This document shows, piece by piece, positions 22,247 through 35,921 of a stretch of 64,000 nt of DNA. How positions within the stretch are numbered: position 1 is the stretch's first letter; every line of letters begins with the position of its first letter. Made by a program: the position numbers and the translations under genes. The DNA is from Jacaranda mimosifolia (taxonomy: Eukaryota; Streptophyta; Magnoliopsida; Lamiales; Bignoniaceae). The notes below the pieces were generated by a model. The model worked only from the letters and a program-made list of their open reading frames with translations, made no database searches and was not told where the DNA came from. The stretch is taken from assembly GCA_018894105.1 (NCBI GenBank), contig CM032125.1, forward strand, positions 32,721,032 through 32,785,031, in the 5' to 3' direction.

Positions 22247-25200
22247 GTAGATGCTGAGTTTCTTGCAGGTTGAATAAATTTCCAGTTTAGTAATCATATG
22301 AAAACTGAAGTTGCAGTTGCTCTTTCCTAATCTAATCAAACATAATGACTACCTATGTTACACATATGTGATGTAGTTCGGCTTTTATGTATCAGAAGTA
22401 TCCATTAGACATTCAAGTTCAAGTGTGTTATCTGTTCTATGTTTTACTTTAATGTCGGCGTTTTCTGGTTGAAGTTCTGTTGGATGATGTGTGTCTTGTC
22501 ACTTTAGTAGCATTGTTGAAAGGAGCAAACAATGTTCTTGGGTTCCAGTTTGTACAAAAAATTTCATGCCCTCAAATGATTAGCTTAGCCGAAAGATAAT
22601 CATCAGTTAAAGAATGTAGGGTATCCCTACTTTCTAGGGTAAGAAGGTGCAAAGAAAGTACCTTGAGCGCTAGGCTCGATGTTGGAGTAATACACGCCAT
22701 ATTTCCAAGCAAAAAGATTGAACAACCTTAGACAGAAGGACAAAAGGATGCAAAAGATTAACAACCTTAAACAGAAGGACAAAAGGATATATGTACTCGA
22801 AATTGAACAAGGTGAGAAGTGAAACTTCCTAGGGGTGCTCAAGACCCAATTGTTGTAATAATACATGCCATATTCAACATAATAGTATCACTCGTGCATA
22901 TTTAGACCTATAATTCAAAATATGTCAAATCTTAATTCAAATTTACACACACACTCACATAGGTGAAAATGAAATCATTCTAAAATGTCGAGTTACCAAT
23001 TAATCTAATGATATATTTATCACATTTATACGTGTGAGATTTAATATTTGAATCATAACAAACTCTAAATGTGTGCATATGGCTATACAAAGAAAAAAGA
23101 AATAAAACTTGCCGAATTGAATTTTGAATTTTTTGTAAAATAACTCACCGGAACTAAAAAATAAAGATTCCATACCTCATAGTTTTGTAATTAGAGTATT
23201 TATAATGATAAGTTCTGAAGCTTGACTAAACTCATGCATCTTTAATTGTTGGGCTTGACCCACTAGGGTTCGATGGCTTTATTAAAAATTGGGCGTGAGC
23301 CTCAATTAGAGACCCATTTATTTAATTATATAAGTGTTCGCTATAATTGATGGTCCATTTATTCATCTGATGTCAGTAATCACACCACTTCATTTTAATT
23401 TGGAGTATAAAATGTATTTAAATTGATAAAAAAAATTAATATTTACCTAATAATAATATTTTTTTATTTTTAATATAAATTCAACTCATGAGCTTTTAAA
23501 AATAATCAATATTTGAATTTGAATTCTCATCAATAAAATATTTAATCTTAAAAAAATTCAGGTTCGAATCAAGCTTTATCTGAACCACTTGTTAAGCTCA
23601 TAAGTCGGCTTTTTGACTCACTCACTTTGCAACTTTGAACTTCGTTCTCACCAGAGGACAATTGTTAAACCATGTCATTATTAGATGTTTACCCTTTCAC
23701 ATAAATAGTGCACGGCCATAAATACTAATTGGAACGGCCAAAAGCGATGAAGCAATCCATTACGTGATTTAGCAATTGCCACGAGTTCTCCCATAGAGTT
23801 AGGAAAAGTCATTTGGCATGAAAATCTGGACTCCCATATCATCAAAGCTTTATTATTTGCCAATAGTATTTAACTGCAGGAAACTAACAGTACGCCAAGC
23901 AAAGAAAAGAGAAAAGGGAAGTGGAAATAACTAGTCTAATTAATCAGGCGCCTTGGAAAGTTGAAACCCTTGTAATTTTTTCTAGGGTAGGCCAGAAAGA
24001 AAGGCGTCCATGGATTTGGACAACTCAAGTGGTCAATAACGGCAGGCCTGCCCTCGCACAGTCAAACCACGCGAATATGCATCAAAAACCATAGTTTAGC
24101 ACTAATTTGAATGCAAATTTTGCACCACCTTCAGCTGTAGTGACTGGATTTTGTCTTTTAGGAGCCGTATTGACTGTATTCTAGAACAATATTTTTTTAT
24201 TTTATATTATTTTAAAAATAAAAAACACGATTATTTGTATCATTTTAAGTAAAAATACTATTTATTTTTATTTTCATACCTTTAAAAAATATATAATACC
24301 TACTAATTTAAAAATAATTAAATTATACTAACTAATTAAATAATATTTTTTTATCATTCCAAGACAATGTGAGCCATATAAAATTTAATACTAATTTTTT
24401 ATCACATCATCATCCACTAACTTATTAAATAATTTTTTTTTCTATCTTCTCAAGATAATGTGATCCACAATCAATTAAACAATAATAATTAATACCATTA
24501 TATTAAAATATTTAACGGTATTACATTAAAATATTATTTTCAATCTACCTATTTTTTTTCCTCAAAACTTTCACAATTCTTATCCAATTACATTTTTATT
24601 TCCACACACAAAATAATAATAAAATGAAAACACATTCTAAAACGATGAAAACAGAAAATGAGAATAAAAACACAACCAATCCAGGCTTAAGACTTTAATA
24701 TTGACCCTATATCAGCTTCTTCAAATTTATCTCTATTATAGGACTTAATTCAACATCTTATGGCACAAACGGAGATCATCTATATCCAACAAGCACCGAC
24801 TCTATCCAACATTTCTTGATGCATCAATCTCTCCTCCTCCTCGAAGAGGAAGAGTTTAAGTCCTCCATCAAAATAATACTAGTGGCATAATTCTTAGGAT
24901 AAAAATGAATTAGGAGTGTGTTTGAGCCTTGAATTGTGGTATCTAATGATGATAAAAGTCAAAATACAATATTTACTTTATTCTTCACCAATAGAAGCCT
25001 CGCAGTTTTGCTATTCTTCGTTACCACAATAATGTACCAACAAACAATGCATGCATCCATCATACTTAATAGTTAATTAATTATGTACCTAATTTATGCA
25101 ACATGGTACAAAATGGTTCACTCGTTATGCATACTCGACCATCAACAATTTAAAATGAAAATAAAAATAATATATAGAAAATTAAAAACACTAGGAACCT

Positions 25201-25350
25201 TCCTGAAAAAGGGTCCTCTGCAAAAGGTTATCGAGACACGTGACCTGTTTCGCACGTGCCTCTCCTCGTACACACGGACCCTTCTACACTAATCTAACAA
25301 TATTCTATGAGGTCTAATCATCTGTAGTGCTCCCATTGCTCCTGCCGTCC
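22247..25350. other. Spacer between EMS1-like and HSFB2 genes
   Basis: Starts with the EMS1-like 3' UTR (AATAAA at 22273). A SINE-like relic lies near 22988-23085 (+). The 24170-24690 segment is very AT-rich; its right edge, ending AACACAACCAATCCAGGCTT, resembles a MITE end. No gene is supported. Confidence 0.45.
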
Positions 25351-26485
25351 TCACCTACCGTCCATCAATTGCTCACCCTTTGATTTTCTTGACTTGCTCC
25401 GGGTTAACCACGATGATCCCTGATCATCACCGCTGTTATATTGATCGAACGGCTCAGATTTAATGTCACCTCCCGGTTGCTGCAGCTGCAAATCCATCTC
25501 ATGCTCTCCCGAAGTACCTTCGCCTTCCCTCCCGCGTTTTACCCCTATAGGGACTCCAAACAATCTCGCGCTTATTTCCTCAGCCGCCGATCTGATGTTA
25601 CATTCTTCTCCGCCGTTCGTCGCTGCGGCGGCGACGGCGGTTTGCATTTCTTCACAAAATCTCGTCATTGGTAGCAGATCCAACGGCTTTACCGCATTTT
25701 CGGCCAAGATTAATTTACAGCTATGCCCTTGGTGATTGTTGCTGCTGTTATTTTTGTTGTTGCTCGCGTAATTCGACATTAGAACGTAAATATTGTTGCA
25801 TAAATTCTTCATTTGGCTCAACTCTTTGTTGAGCTGCACGTTTTCTTTTTTCAGCCTCTCGTTTTCTCCAATCAGCTCCGCCGTGCTACCGCTGAACTCG
25901 CGGCCGGTGGCAGGGGAATTCGAGGAAGAGATTACTTGCTCTTCGCCCGAGTCCGACGGAGACACTGTCCGCGGAGGCGCAGCTGGAGTAGGTAGCACCG
26001 CCACCGCTGCAGACGGCGTCGCCACCGTGGCTGATGATGATGCCGTGATTTTCCGGCGCTGAATATCGCACAAAAGCTTCTTCTCATCTCTTCGAAAGCA
26101 TTCATTCGAGAACTCCCATCTATCAGGCACAACCTTCCTAAATCCCTAAGAATCCATCAAAACAATTCAATCAATAACCGAAACCACAAACCTTGATCAT
26201 AAATTAAAAGATTTGATCATTGAAGCTTACATAAGTATTCAGCTGTCGAACAAAACTGGAGAAATTATTGTGCTTGAAATACTTCGGTAGCAAATCTCTG
26301 GCAAACTCCGTCGGATTCCAAACGATAAAGGTAGATCCGTCTTCATTCCACGAGATGACGTCATCGATAGCGTGGTCATCCACAAGTTGATAAGTTTTGG
26401 TCAAAAACGGCGTCGGAAGACACCTCGGCGTATCGCTGGCCGAAGATTCGCCACCACCGTTCCGATCCACCGGAGGCGGAGCCAT
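25351..26485 (-). CDS. HSFB2: Class B2 heat shock transcription factor
   Basis: Two exons on the minus strand, 26231-26485 and 25351-26145, give 349 aa. The single intron falls between LNTY and GFRK inside the DNA-binding domain, the conserved position in plant HSFs. The domain spans about residues 22-115 ([37 protein letters not shown]). A serine/alanine-rich linker follows, then a leucine-zipper oligomerisation region at 175-211 without the class A insertion. The class B repressor motif LFGVPIG lies at 280-286, directly followed by basic KRGR (nuclear signal). There is no class A AHA activation motif. Class B2 factors bind heat shock elements in the nucleus and mostly repress or tune heat and pathogen responses. 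HSFB2a versus HSFB2b is not decided. Confidence 0.94.
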
Positions 26486-26494
26486 GTAGCTCCC

Positions 26495-26518
26495 TCACCT
26501 AAACCAAACCAAAATCAT
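26495..26518 (-). promoter_or_regulatory. Short upstream ORF in the HSFB2 leader
   Basis: An ATG with seven sense codons and TGA (MILVWFR), ending nine bases before the main ATG on the minus strand. It is the only upstream ATG I see in the presumed leader. A terminating uORF so close to the start would be expected to lower translation. Confidence 0.4.
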
Positions 26519-26786
26519 CAATTTCCAATAATCCAAAACAACGAAAGATGAAAGACGATCACAAAACGCAAAATTACACCTAAAACGTTAATTCAGCTGA
26601 AAAATCTCGTCACAGATCTAATTGCAAGAAAGAGAGAGAAAGTGCGCAGAATGAATGGCAATTCTAGAAGGTTCTGGTTATGAATAAATACAATGAGAGA
26701 GAAAGAGAGTGAAAGGGGAAATTTCTTGAAGGGATAGAGAAAAGAATGGGCAATATGAGAACGAAAAGTAAAAAGTTTTGGTGGGG

Positions 26787-26794
26787 TATTTAAA
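26787..26794 (-). promoter_or_regulatory. TATA-like box of HSFB2
   Basis: Reads TTTAAATA on the minus strand, about 300 bp upstream of the ATG. It would place transcription start near 26757. Confidence 0.4.
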
Positions 26795-26836
26795 CGTGGC
26801 AGTAATTGATTGGATGGAGCCAAACAGCTCAATTAA

Positions 26837-26861
26837 TTCTGGAAGAATTGATAGAAAATTC
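26837..26861. promoter_or_regulatory. Two heat shock element cores upstream of HSFB2
   Basis: TTCTGGAA (26837-26844) and GAAAATTC (26854-26861) are inverted nTTCnnGAAn-type cores. They sit 45-75 bp upstream of the TATA-like box. They are not in the same 5-bp register, so each is a dimeric core rather than one long element. Confidence 0.45.
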
Positions 26862-29800
26862 TAAAGACTTGTTTCGTTCGTCAATTAATAAATAAATTAA
26901 TTAAAGTGAAATACAAATTCTGTGGGTTGAATTTTTGTGTAAGAAATATCTAGAGAATTTATCCCTTTGACCGTCTTTAGGAGGAGATAAATATATTTTT
27001 TTAAAATATTTATGCACACATGTATTAATCTTGAACAATGACTTGATATTTTACAACGGAAGTTAGTGTTATTAGGTCAACTGACCACTCGATATGGGAT
27101 ATATATATAATAATTATTTTTTGTAATTTAATTTGGACTTTATAAAAGCAAAAGATTTTTATAATTTGAATACGATTTTTCATTGTCCCACAAAAGAAAC
27201 TGAATTTCTTTGTTCCTATTTTTGATTTTTGACTTTTGGTGATTTTTTGAATTTGATTTAGAAGTTGCTGACAAAATCTTCAAAATCTGAAAATTGGATT
27301 TGGTCACATTCAAATAATAGTGATTTTTGGAATTTGGGCTTTACCTGCCTGTCTAGCTTTATGTTAAATGGATTTTGTGATAATTTTGGAAAATTAAGTG
27401 AATATCAAAGGCAAATAATCTTTATTTAAATATGATTTGGTCAAATTTCATTGCTTGAATGACTATGATGATGTATATAGAGTGATTTAATCTTTATCTT
27501 GTTTAGTTAATATGTCAATTGAATTTTACAAATCAAATTCAAGCAATTCAAGTTATTATATGGAAAATATATTACTTAAATATAAGTTATCCACTTTGAA
27601 TAATCTTTTCTATCTTCGTCATCTTATATTCCGACGTGATGTATATATGTTAAGTTTATTTAATTTTTATAAAAAAATAGTTAATACAGATGTTATATAT
27701 TTATAAAATAAAATAGAAAATAAAACATAAAGAGAATAGGAGATTTGAAGTGAAATTTAAGTAGTCATAGAATAATCGATTTATATTAGTGATACTTTCA
27801 GTACTCTCAATTTGGAGGTGCAATATTCATATTTGGCAAGTAATTTTGAGATGAATTAGAACTAAATTTCCAATCTTATTTGCATGTAAGAATAAAGCTT
27901 ACCTTAACTGCAAATCTAGCCTTATTTGGATTAGAAATTTGAGTTTTGTTTGCATAGGAAGTTTTTATTTACCTGCACTTGAGAGTTCATTTTAATATGT
28001 ATTGAGTTTGAATAATTGAGAGAAATAATGATAATAATACAGCTCGACTCACGAACAAAGCTTCTTATAATTCTAGTTACGTTTGAGATAAAAATGAATC
28101 GTGGGTTAAAGATTAATAAATATTTAATTCAATCATGAAATCAAATTAATGAAACTGATCGTTCAAACCCATCTTACCCAGTAAAAAAAGGATACTTTCT
28201 CACATTTTTATTAAAGAACAAAACTTACAGTACTTGTGGGATAATATCTTTATAGAATTCGACCTTCTTTTGAGTGACAAATTCATGCATCATCAATGAT
28301 GCCATCTTATATACGTTATATGTATAAAATATTTTTCTTAAATAAACAATTTTGTTTTAATCATATGTATTTTGTATACATTTTAAAATAAAATATACGA
28401 CAAAATACAAATTAAAATTAAACAAACCACAACCACCAATCAAATAAACACACAAAAATCTCTTTGCTTTATCATTTCATAGTCTAGAATTCTTTTGACT
28501 GTTGGACAAAATTTAAGATTCACATGCTTTGAATGTGCAGTTTGGTCCATGGGCAGCCTCTTTGCTACATTCAATTTATTAACACAAAAAATGTTGCTTG
28601 TTTGATCATCCATTGAGCCTGCAAATATTTAATTCTAATTTTCTGAACTACTTCTAGATTTAAAATTGTTAGTTATAAACTTGGACCCAATTAGGCTATC
28701 ACCTTATTCAAGGTTTCCTTACCATAAATGTGCAAATTAGGGTTAAAATAAGCTTAATTTTAAAAGTTCCTTTATTTTTTCCTCTAAATATATGTTTATA
28801 GCCTATTTTTCCTATAGAAAAGTCAATTATATATGCTTGTTTAGTCAAGTGTGACATAATTAAAACAAGACTAATAAGTACAAAACTATTCCTTCTCTTT
28901 AGTCAAACTATTCCTTCACACTATATAAATGTTTTCTTAAGCACACATTTGACATAGATCATATAATTGATGTGCACACACATAAAGTGTACTATAAGGT
29001 GAAATAACAAATCAGAATAAAATAATCCAACATATCAAATTCATTTTTATTCTTTGTGGTACCGATATAGTTTCATATTTGGAGAAGATAATACAGCAAA
29101 TCTCGATCCAAAGATCAAATGATGCGGTTAAAAAAAACATGTCTTCGGCCTACAACCTGAATGAATCATTACAGGTGTCGAATGTGTACCTCGCAATGAT
29201 CCTCCAAAGGTCGAATTAAATAAAAGAAAAGAAAGTATCTTAAAACTGAAAGAATAGTTAAAATAGAGAAAATCGCGTCTAATTGACAAAAAAATTCCAA
29301 ATATTTTATATTTATATAAGAGGAATAGATATTGGACTTATTTGTAGAACCTTTTTTTTTTTTAATGTGACCCCTTTACCTATTTTTTTTAGAAGAAAAA
29401 CCCTTCATTTTTTTGGATAAAAAATCTCCATGGTAGACCCTTATGGAGCCTTGAGAGAACAACAAACCCCTTTTTTTACCTTTTTTTTTTTTCTTGTTTG
29501 ATATTCCTCCAGTACACACATTCTAGATAGTGCTAGATGTATGGTGACATCCAAAAGGGCAGGACCAGCAAGTTTTTATGTGGTTCAAAAAGTGAAGGGC
29601 AGAAAGTTATCCTCATCCAAACACACACAGATTATTGGTCCCAACACCCAAAATCTGATCTATACAGCAACAGATATATGTTGTCTATACCCATGTACAG
29701 CTTATGCTCAAGGGGAGAAAAAAATACAAATATCATAGTCCATCCACAAGGAAAATGACTTGTGGTTCTTGCAAGAATTAATACATGTTCTGTGAACATC

Positions 29801-30911
29801 AATGCTGACAATTCTGCAATTTCTTTTTTTTTTTTTTTAGAATATTGGCCTTAAATCTTCTGGTCCATTGTTTATCTTTAATGCCATGTCTTATTTCTTG
29901 GCAATAAAATACAAATGAAAAAAATAGTGAATAAGGGAGTAGGAACTTTCTGTATAATAGAAAATGTACTGACTTTAAGCTGTTTAGAAAGCAGAAAATG
30001 TAAAGTTTTATTTTTTATTTTTATTTTTATAAATATTAGTGACTTTGGCACACTACATGCACAATTATAATATAAAACAAATAAAAATATCTATTTATTT
30101 TTTATAGAATACTATAACTTTTTAATAGTTCAATGTTTTTATTTTAATTTTTAGATAAATAAAAAGAAAAAGTTATGATAAAGTGACAATAGTAGAATTG
30201 TAGTACAATAATAATAATATATTGTAAATGGTCGTTACTCGTTACTTTAAGTTAAAAAGTTCCAAAGGTAATAATGCACGTAGTTATTTTAGAAAGGTCA
30301 TTCGAAAATACTGTAAAATTGATGCTTAATTTATTAAAAAGTGTAGATAGTAATATTGATATAAACTTTTTAGCTAAGTACTTTTATCTATGCATTCATA
30401 TGAAATTAAATTTCTGGATATCCTTGTTTACTTATTATAAAAGCTGTAACGAATTTGAAAGGAATAATAAATTTCAGTTAGGCAAAACTCAACCATTATA
30501 GTTAGTATATAAATTTTTGTGTATGTGAAATTAACTTATTATTGATTTAATGAAAAATTTATAATCCTATTAATGGTTATAAATTTCAGTAATTGCAAAA
30601 ATCGTATTTTTTATTGCTAAAATTACCATAATTTTATATTATAATGATGTTATAAATTTTTTGGCATCTTGATGTTGAACATTATGCTGCGCATTTTTTG
30701 GGTAATTGATCATTCAAATCCATAAGAATGAATTCATTGAACTTAAATCATTTTTTATCACAATATGTTTCAAATCCTTAAACTTTCATTTTGAGTTTTT
30801 TTAATCATTATAACATGCATGAAGTATTTGAAATCTTTTCTTCAAATTCAAATCTTTCTACCCAAACATAACATTAAATTTTTTTATTTTTTTTAAATCT
30901 TATTTTAAAAA

Positions 30912-31008
30912 TGCCTAACAACCAATTGATCCAGTGGCATTACCTTCACACTTATATGTGTGAGGTATACGGTCCGAAATCTAACTAATCCTTCATGCTT
31001 TGTGCGTG

Positions 31009-31039
<31 letters not shown>

Positions 31040-31560
31040 TTCTGTTTCTATTCTGTCGAGTGGCCAATTAGTCTAAGAGTATTGTCCTTATAGTTGTATG
31101 GATGAGGTTCAGGATTTGAGCCCTAATGAATCATTGATGTGTGTGTGCGTGTATATATTAAATAGAAGTAATGTAACTAAATATCAATATGTTGAAGTTT
31201 AAACCTAGGTCAATATTAGTGGCATTGTCCATTTGAAATTCAAATCCTAACGAGCTCTTGGTGTGAGTGTGTACATAAATTAGAAGGAGAAAAAAAAAAA
31301 AAAAACTATATTGCACAATCTTCTATTTAGTGGTGATGCTCTAGCATTAGAACTCATTAATTTTGATGAGCCAAGAACGAGAGATTCTTTCTATTTTGCC
31401 CTCAAAAGTTTAAATCATGTATTTAAGAATCGTAGATTGTCTGATGGCTTATAATCCAGTGGCATTAACTTTCCCTATTATGTGGGAAGTCTTGTGTTCG
31501 AAGCCGAATGAGTTCCGTATGCACTTTATATGCGCATTTGGTTGTGGAGTGTGTATTTAT
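30912..31560 (+). mobile_element. Cluster of four SINE-like copies
   Basis: Four diverged units in one orientation at about 30912-31010, 31058-31160, 31185-31280 and 31440-31560. Each has a head like CCAGTGGCATT, a TGTGTGAGGT-type middle, a degenerate B box (for example GTGTTCGAAGCC), AATGAGTTC, and a GTGTGTGTG-rich 3' part. They belong to the family of the intact copy at 40090. Confidence 0.5.
31012..31039. repeat. (AC)14 microsatellite
   Basis: A pure dinucleotide tract at the 3' end of the first SINE-like unit of the cluster, where the family usually has GTGTGTG. Confidence 0.9.
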
Positions 31561-34500
31561 AATGTTCTCTAAAAAAATGATAATTCGATTTTATTGACTA
31601 TTTGTAATATTCTCTTAAAAAAAAAGAATCAATAGATTGCAAATTCAAAAAAAAATTATTCACTCATGCTAACATTTCATTGGTATAGAGAAGCAATTTT
31701 GAGGACCATCCACATGTGATTATGGATAAATTCCATTGAATTTGATCCATTCATAGACAAGCAGCCCTTGCAACTCCTCAATTCAGGAATACAAAATGCA
31801 GCCCATTAAAGCGGTAAGAAAAAAAATTGCCCCAATATTCCATCCAATTTGGGCTTCTCATAAAATTGAATTTTCTTGGTTATATATTTTTGTATGAAAA
31901 ATGAAAATTCTTTTCTGGAAATTTTATAAATTTTATTAAAGATAACTTCATTTTTTTTTTTTCATTTTTACGTTTTTACTGATTTAATTAATCCAAATGT
32001 AAAAAAGGAAAACTGAGTAGTTTGATCATGTTCATCGTTAGATCATAAATATGAATCATTAACAACTATAACAATCAATAATCAATTTTTAATAACGAAT
32101 AATAATTTATAATGAACTATAAGAATCATATATTAAGTGTGGGAGCAATGTTGTTGGATCAATTGAGCACTCAGCATATTTCAATGGAATTATTACTTTA
32201 TCAATTAAATTATTATAAAAGTAGATAAAAATCCATATATATATTTTGTCAAAAGGAAAAAAAAATCTTAGATTGCAAGAAATTAAATTAATCAATCATG
32301 TTCAACTAGAATCTACTAAAATCTGTTTCTTGCTCAATCTATTGGTAGTCATAATTGTTGCATGGGTAAAATAGGAAAATCAACCCCAACAAGACAACTC
32401 GTGAAGGCGCAGAGAGGGGCCAGGAGTTTGACCAACTTTTGGACAAATATCTGCAATTTTTTTCACCAAAACTTGTGGCCGTCATGCTTTATTTTCAAAG
32501 GCGGTTCATATATTTTTTACTATTTTAAAAATAAAATATATTATTTTTTACATATTTTTATTTTATATTTTTAAAATACATTCTTTAATAATTTATATAT
32601 TTTTTCTCTTTATTCCATTATTTTTATTTTTCTCTACCTGCAATCTATTAAACCCAATATAATTATTAATTTTTTAATAATTTATTCAAATACAAACACA
32701 TTTCAATTCATTTTCACTAACTACCTTTTCAAAATTTGGATATAATGAAAATAAAAAATGAGAATGAAAATAAAACCAAATGGGCCCTTAATTTAAGATA
32801 GGGATTAGTAGTAACTTACCAAATATGATTAGAACACCCAGTCAAAGTTTATACAATGTAACGCGAATAATAAACGTGATTGATTTCACATGCTCAATAT
32901 TGCAATCATATAGTATTTTTTTTCTTTTTTCTTTTTTTTTTTTGTATGATGTACTTTAACTTAACTATTTAAGTATTCGTTGAACATCTATAACCATATT
33001 ACGTGAGCACAAATACAAGTGCAATAGAAGATTTTTGTGTAAGAGTGTATTTTAAAGATAAATTCGATCGTCAAAAATTAATTAAATACAATTTGTAATT
33101 CTAAATAATTTATTAAACATTCTTCTTTGGGGGGTTTTTGCCATTCCATTGATGAACCCAACCGCGGAATCTCATCCTTGATCTTTTGTCTCTTCCTTTT
33201 GCCTTTTTTAACCATGCAACGGCTTATAGTAATTTGGCAGCTTATATGAAAAAAAATTAGGGAATGTCCCAAGTTTTCTGAAAGTGGGCATCTCTCGTGG
33301 TGCTAAGTCATTGTCAAATGCCATTAGAACTTGAACTAGATGTTAGAACAAATCTTAGGTAACTATAAGAATTAATACTAGAATATTATGTAATATTTTG
33401 AGATATTTTAGAAGAATATAGTTTGACAGTAAAATTAGAGAATGCGTTTAAATGAAGTTATATTTGATTTTATCTATTCTATATTATATAAAAAGGTAAT
33501 TTACATGTTTAAAATGACAGTTACACCAACCAAATTTTCAACTATTAATTGTACCTTTATTTTCAATTTAATTTAAAAAATATCTCAATTGATATAAAAT
33601 AAGCTATTTTTTATATATCTTTTATAAAAAAACTAATGCTTTATTATTTATTAATATGATTGATATTATTATTATGCATGGTAATCTACTGTTATGCGCA
33701 CAGGGACTGTGTGTGACGACAATTAATTTTGGCAGAAAGGTAATTTCTCCTACATATTTAATTGTGTAATATTATTCTTTTATGTTATTATATATTATTT
33801 TTGTTATTTTAAAATGATATTAATTGATGGGTATAAATATATCTAGTTTTGTTTTACGTAATGATTTAAACTAATTAATTACCTTTGAAGAAAATATTTA
33901 TGTCACATGGGTTTTTTGGAATTCAATACACTTTTTAAGTTCATCTCAGTGTGATGTCGAAAAAATGACGTCAATATATTTATTGTTGGTCAAGAAGTCG
34001 ACTAGTGATGGGAGTTCGGGTGAGTGTTTATTGGGCAATCAAGCAGAGTTAGTCACGGTCGATAGGTAAAAATATGAGAAGTAAAGGTAGGCTGTATATG
34101 TTATTAGATGATTCTCAAACATTAAATGAGATGGTATTTATAGTTGATAGTTGAGTTGACTAAGTACTATTTGGCTTAAGTAGCTATCATCTCTGACTAG
34201 CACGTTACAAGAATGGAGGGCCAAGATTCTTCCTATTTATGGGTATGGGTCCAGTGATCGGGTAAATCCATATTAAAGGGCGCAGATTCTAGGCATTCTT
34301 GAAATTTTAATTATGGGTAGGGGTGTTTAATTTTTTTAAAAATGCTTTTCTTATCAAAGTGTAAGTCAATTATCTTATAAGTTGTTCATTTATTTTTCTC
34401 GTGTTTGTGCCATCAATGTTAGCTTTGGATAATGAGATAGTCAAATTTTTAATTTTGTAAATCCAATAAACCTATCTTTTCGTACAACTATCGATATTCA

Positions 34501-35921
34501 AATAATTGTACCTTCGAAGAGGCAGAAATTGGTATAAAAGCGAAAAAGGTCGCCTAGTTGGTGAAATAGGAATTTTATTGTATGTATTATTATTGCCAAT
34601 ATTGCACCATACCACGATAATTTCTTTACTTTTGTAACGTGACCTACTCCTTCCATGTAGCTAGGCTAGCTTCTGAAAATAGATTTTGAAATAGAAGAAA
34701 CATTAAAACATCTTTATTTAACAAACTTTGAAAACGTAACCTATGGGCTTTATATAGCCAAATTGTGTGTGTGTGTGTGTTTTCCTTCCAATTTCTTTAT
34801 AATTTACACACGGATATGCACTAAAGATTCATTAGGATTAAAATCTCGAAACTCACATATACAAGTGTGAGGGTAATATCATTAGGTAAAATTAACCACT
34901 TGGCGGTTTTAGTCAAATAGCTTGAGAATATTTAATTTTATTTTGAGTTGTTCTGGAAAGAGAAAATTTTTACTGTTTTCATGTAATTTTTTGTTCGGTT
35001 ATAGTATCATATATATATATATCAAAATTTTATATTATCATACATATTATTATAGTAATATAATAACTAAAAGATATATGTGAACATTAAAACAATGATA
35101 GTAAGAGTTGATGTGACAATTTGAAATTATTAGTATTTTTAATAATAATTTATTTTTATCTAAACATGGTTTTATTCAATTTTTCAAAAGATAAAATCTC
35201 TTAAAATTCAAGTTTAAAAGAATTTTTATCACCCTAAAATTAATTTTAAAAAATATAGGAAATTAAAGCTAATGAATCAAGTAAGTTCAAGGTTTGAACA
35301 TTAACAAAATTATTAATACTGGCATGTTACATTATGCTACACCAAATTTTAAACTGTCAATTTAAATTTTGTTTTTGAGTTTCAAAATGACTTTTTCACT
35401 ATAAAATGACAAAAATATAGTAATATGGTCAAAATATAATAAAAAAATTAATAAAATATATAAGCAACTGTATTTCATATCTTCAACCTGCTAATCTAGA
35501 AATTGTTTATATAAATATGGATTTATATTAGTCATATTTAATATCACATGTTATTTAATATTGTTATTGTTAATCTTACATCGTCATTTATTACACTATA
35601 TAAAAAATTAAGTATTTTATTAATTATTGAAATAATTAATATCAGTACTATAGTAACTAAAATTTATATATACTAACTAAGGCGGCTGGCATGATAATCA
35701 GTAAATAAAGAAAATAAAATCAATAGGATAACCTTATACGTAATATCAAATAATTATTACCGGATAACATCGCCATCTCTCTTTTATAAAGGGTCTTAGA
35801 TTTTTTCATAGAAACCAAAAATTCAAAGAAGAAAAAGAAAAAGAAAGAAAGAAAGAGAAGAAATGTTCTTATTTTTCCCCTCTTCTGAGGAAGAATTATT
35901 CAAGGTGTCGCACACCACAAC

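Larger units (their letters stand above)
26862..35780. other. Long AT-rich spacer
   Basis: No gene is supported. Contents: SINE-like relics (27005-27100 minus, the 30.9-31.56 kb cluster, 34803-34905 minus), an (AC)n tract, and a partial MITE end near 32759-32788 (GAATGAAAATAAAACCAAAT followed by GGGCCC) that matches the 15893 family. The 29500-29800 block is less AT-rich and looks unique, but I cannot assign it. Confidence 0.45.

Noticed and set aside
23564..23640. GGTTCGAATC resembling a tRNA B box
   Set aside because: No cloverleaf can be folded around it; the surroundings fit the GAGCTCGAGC-type repeat.
25441..26062. Several plus-strand frames antisense to HSFB2
   Set aside because: They are shadows of the GC-richer HSFB2 coding strand.
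33950..34310. Possible LTR fragment
   Set aside because: Texture is less simple than its surroundings, but no TG...CA ends, primer-binding site or retroelement coding was found.
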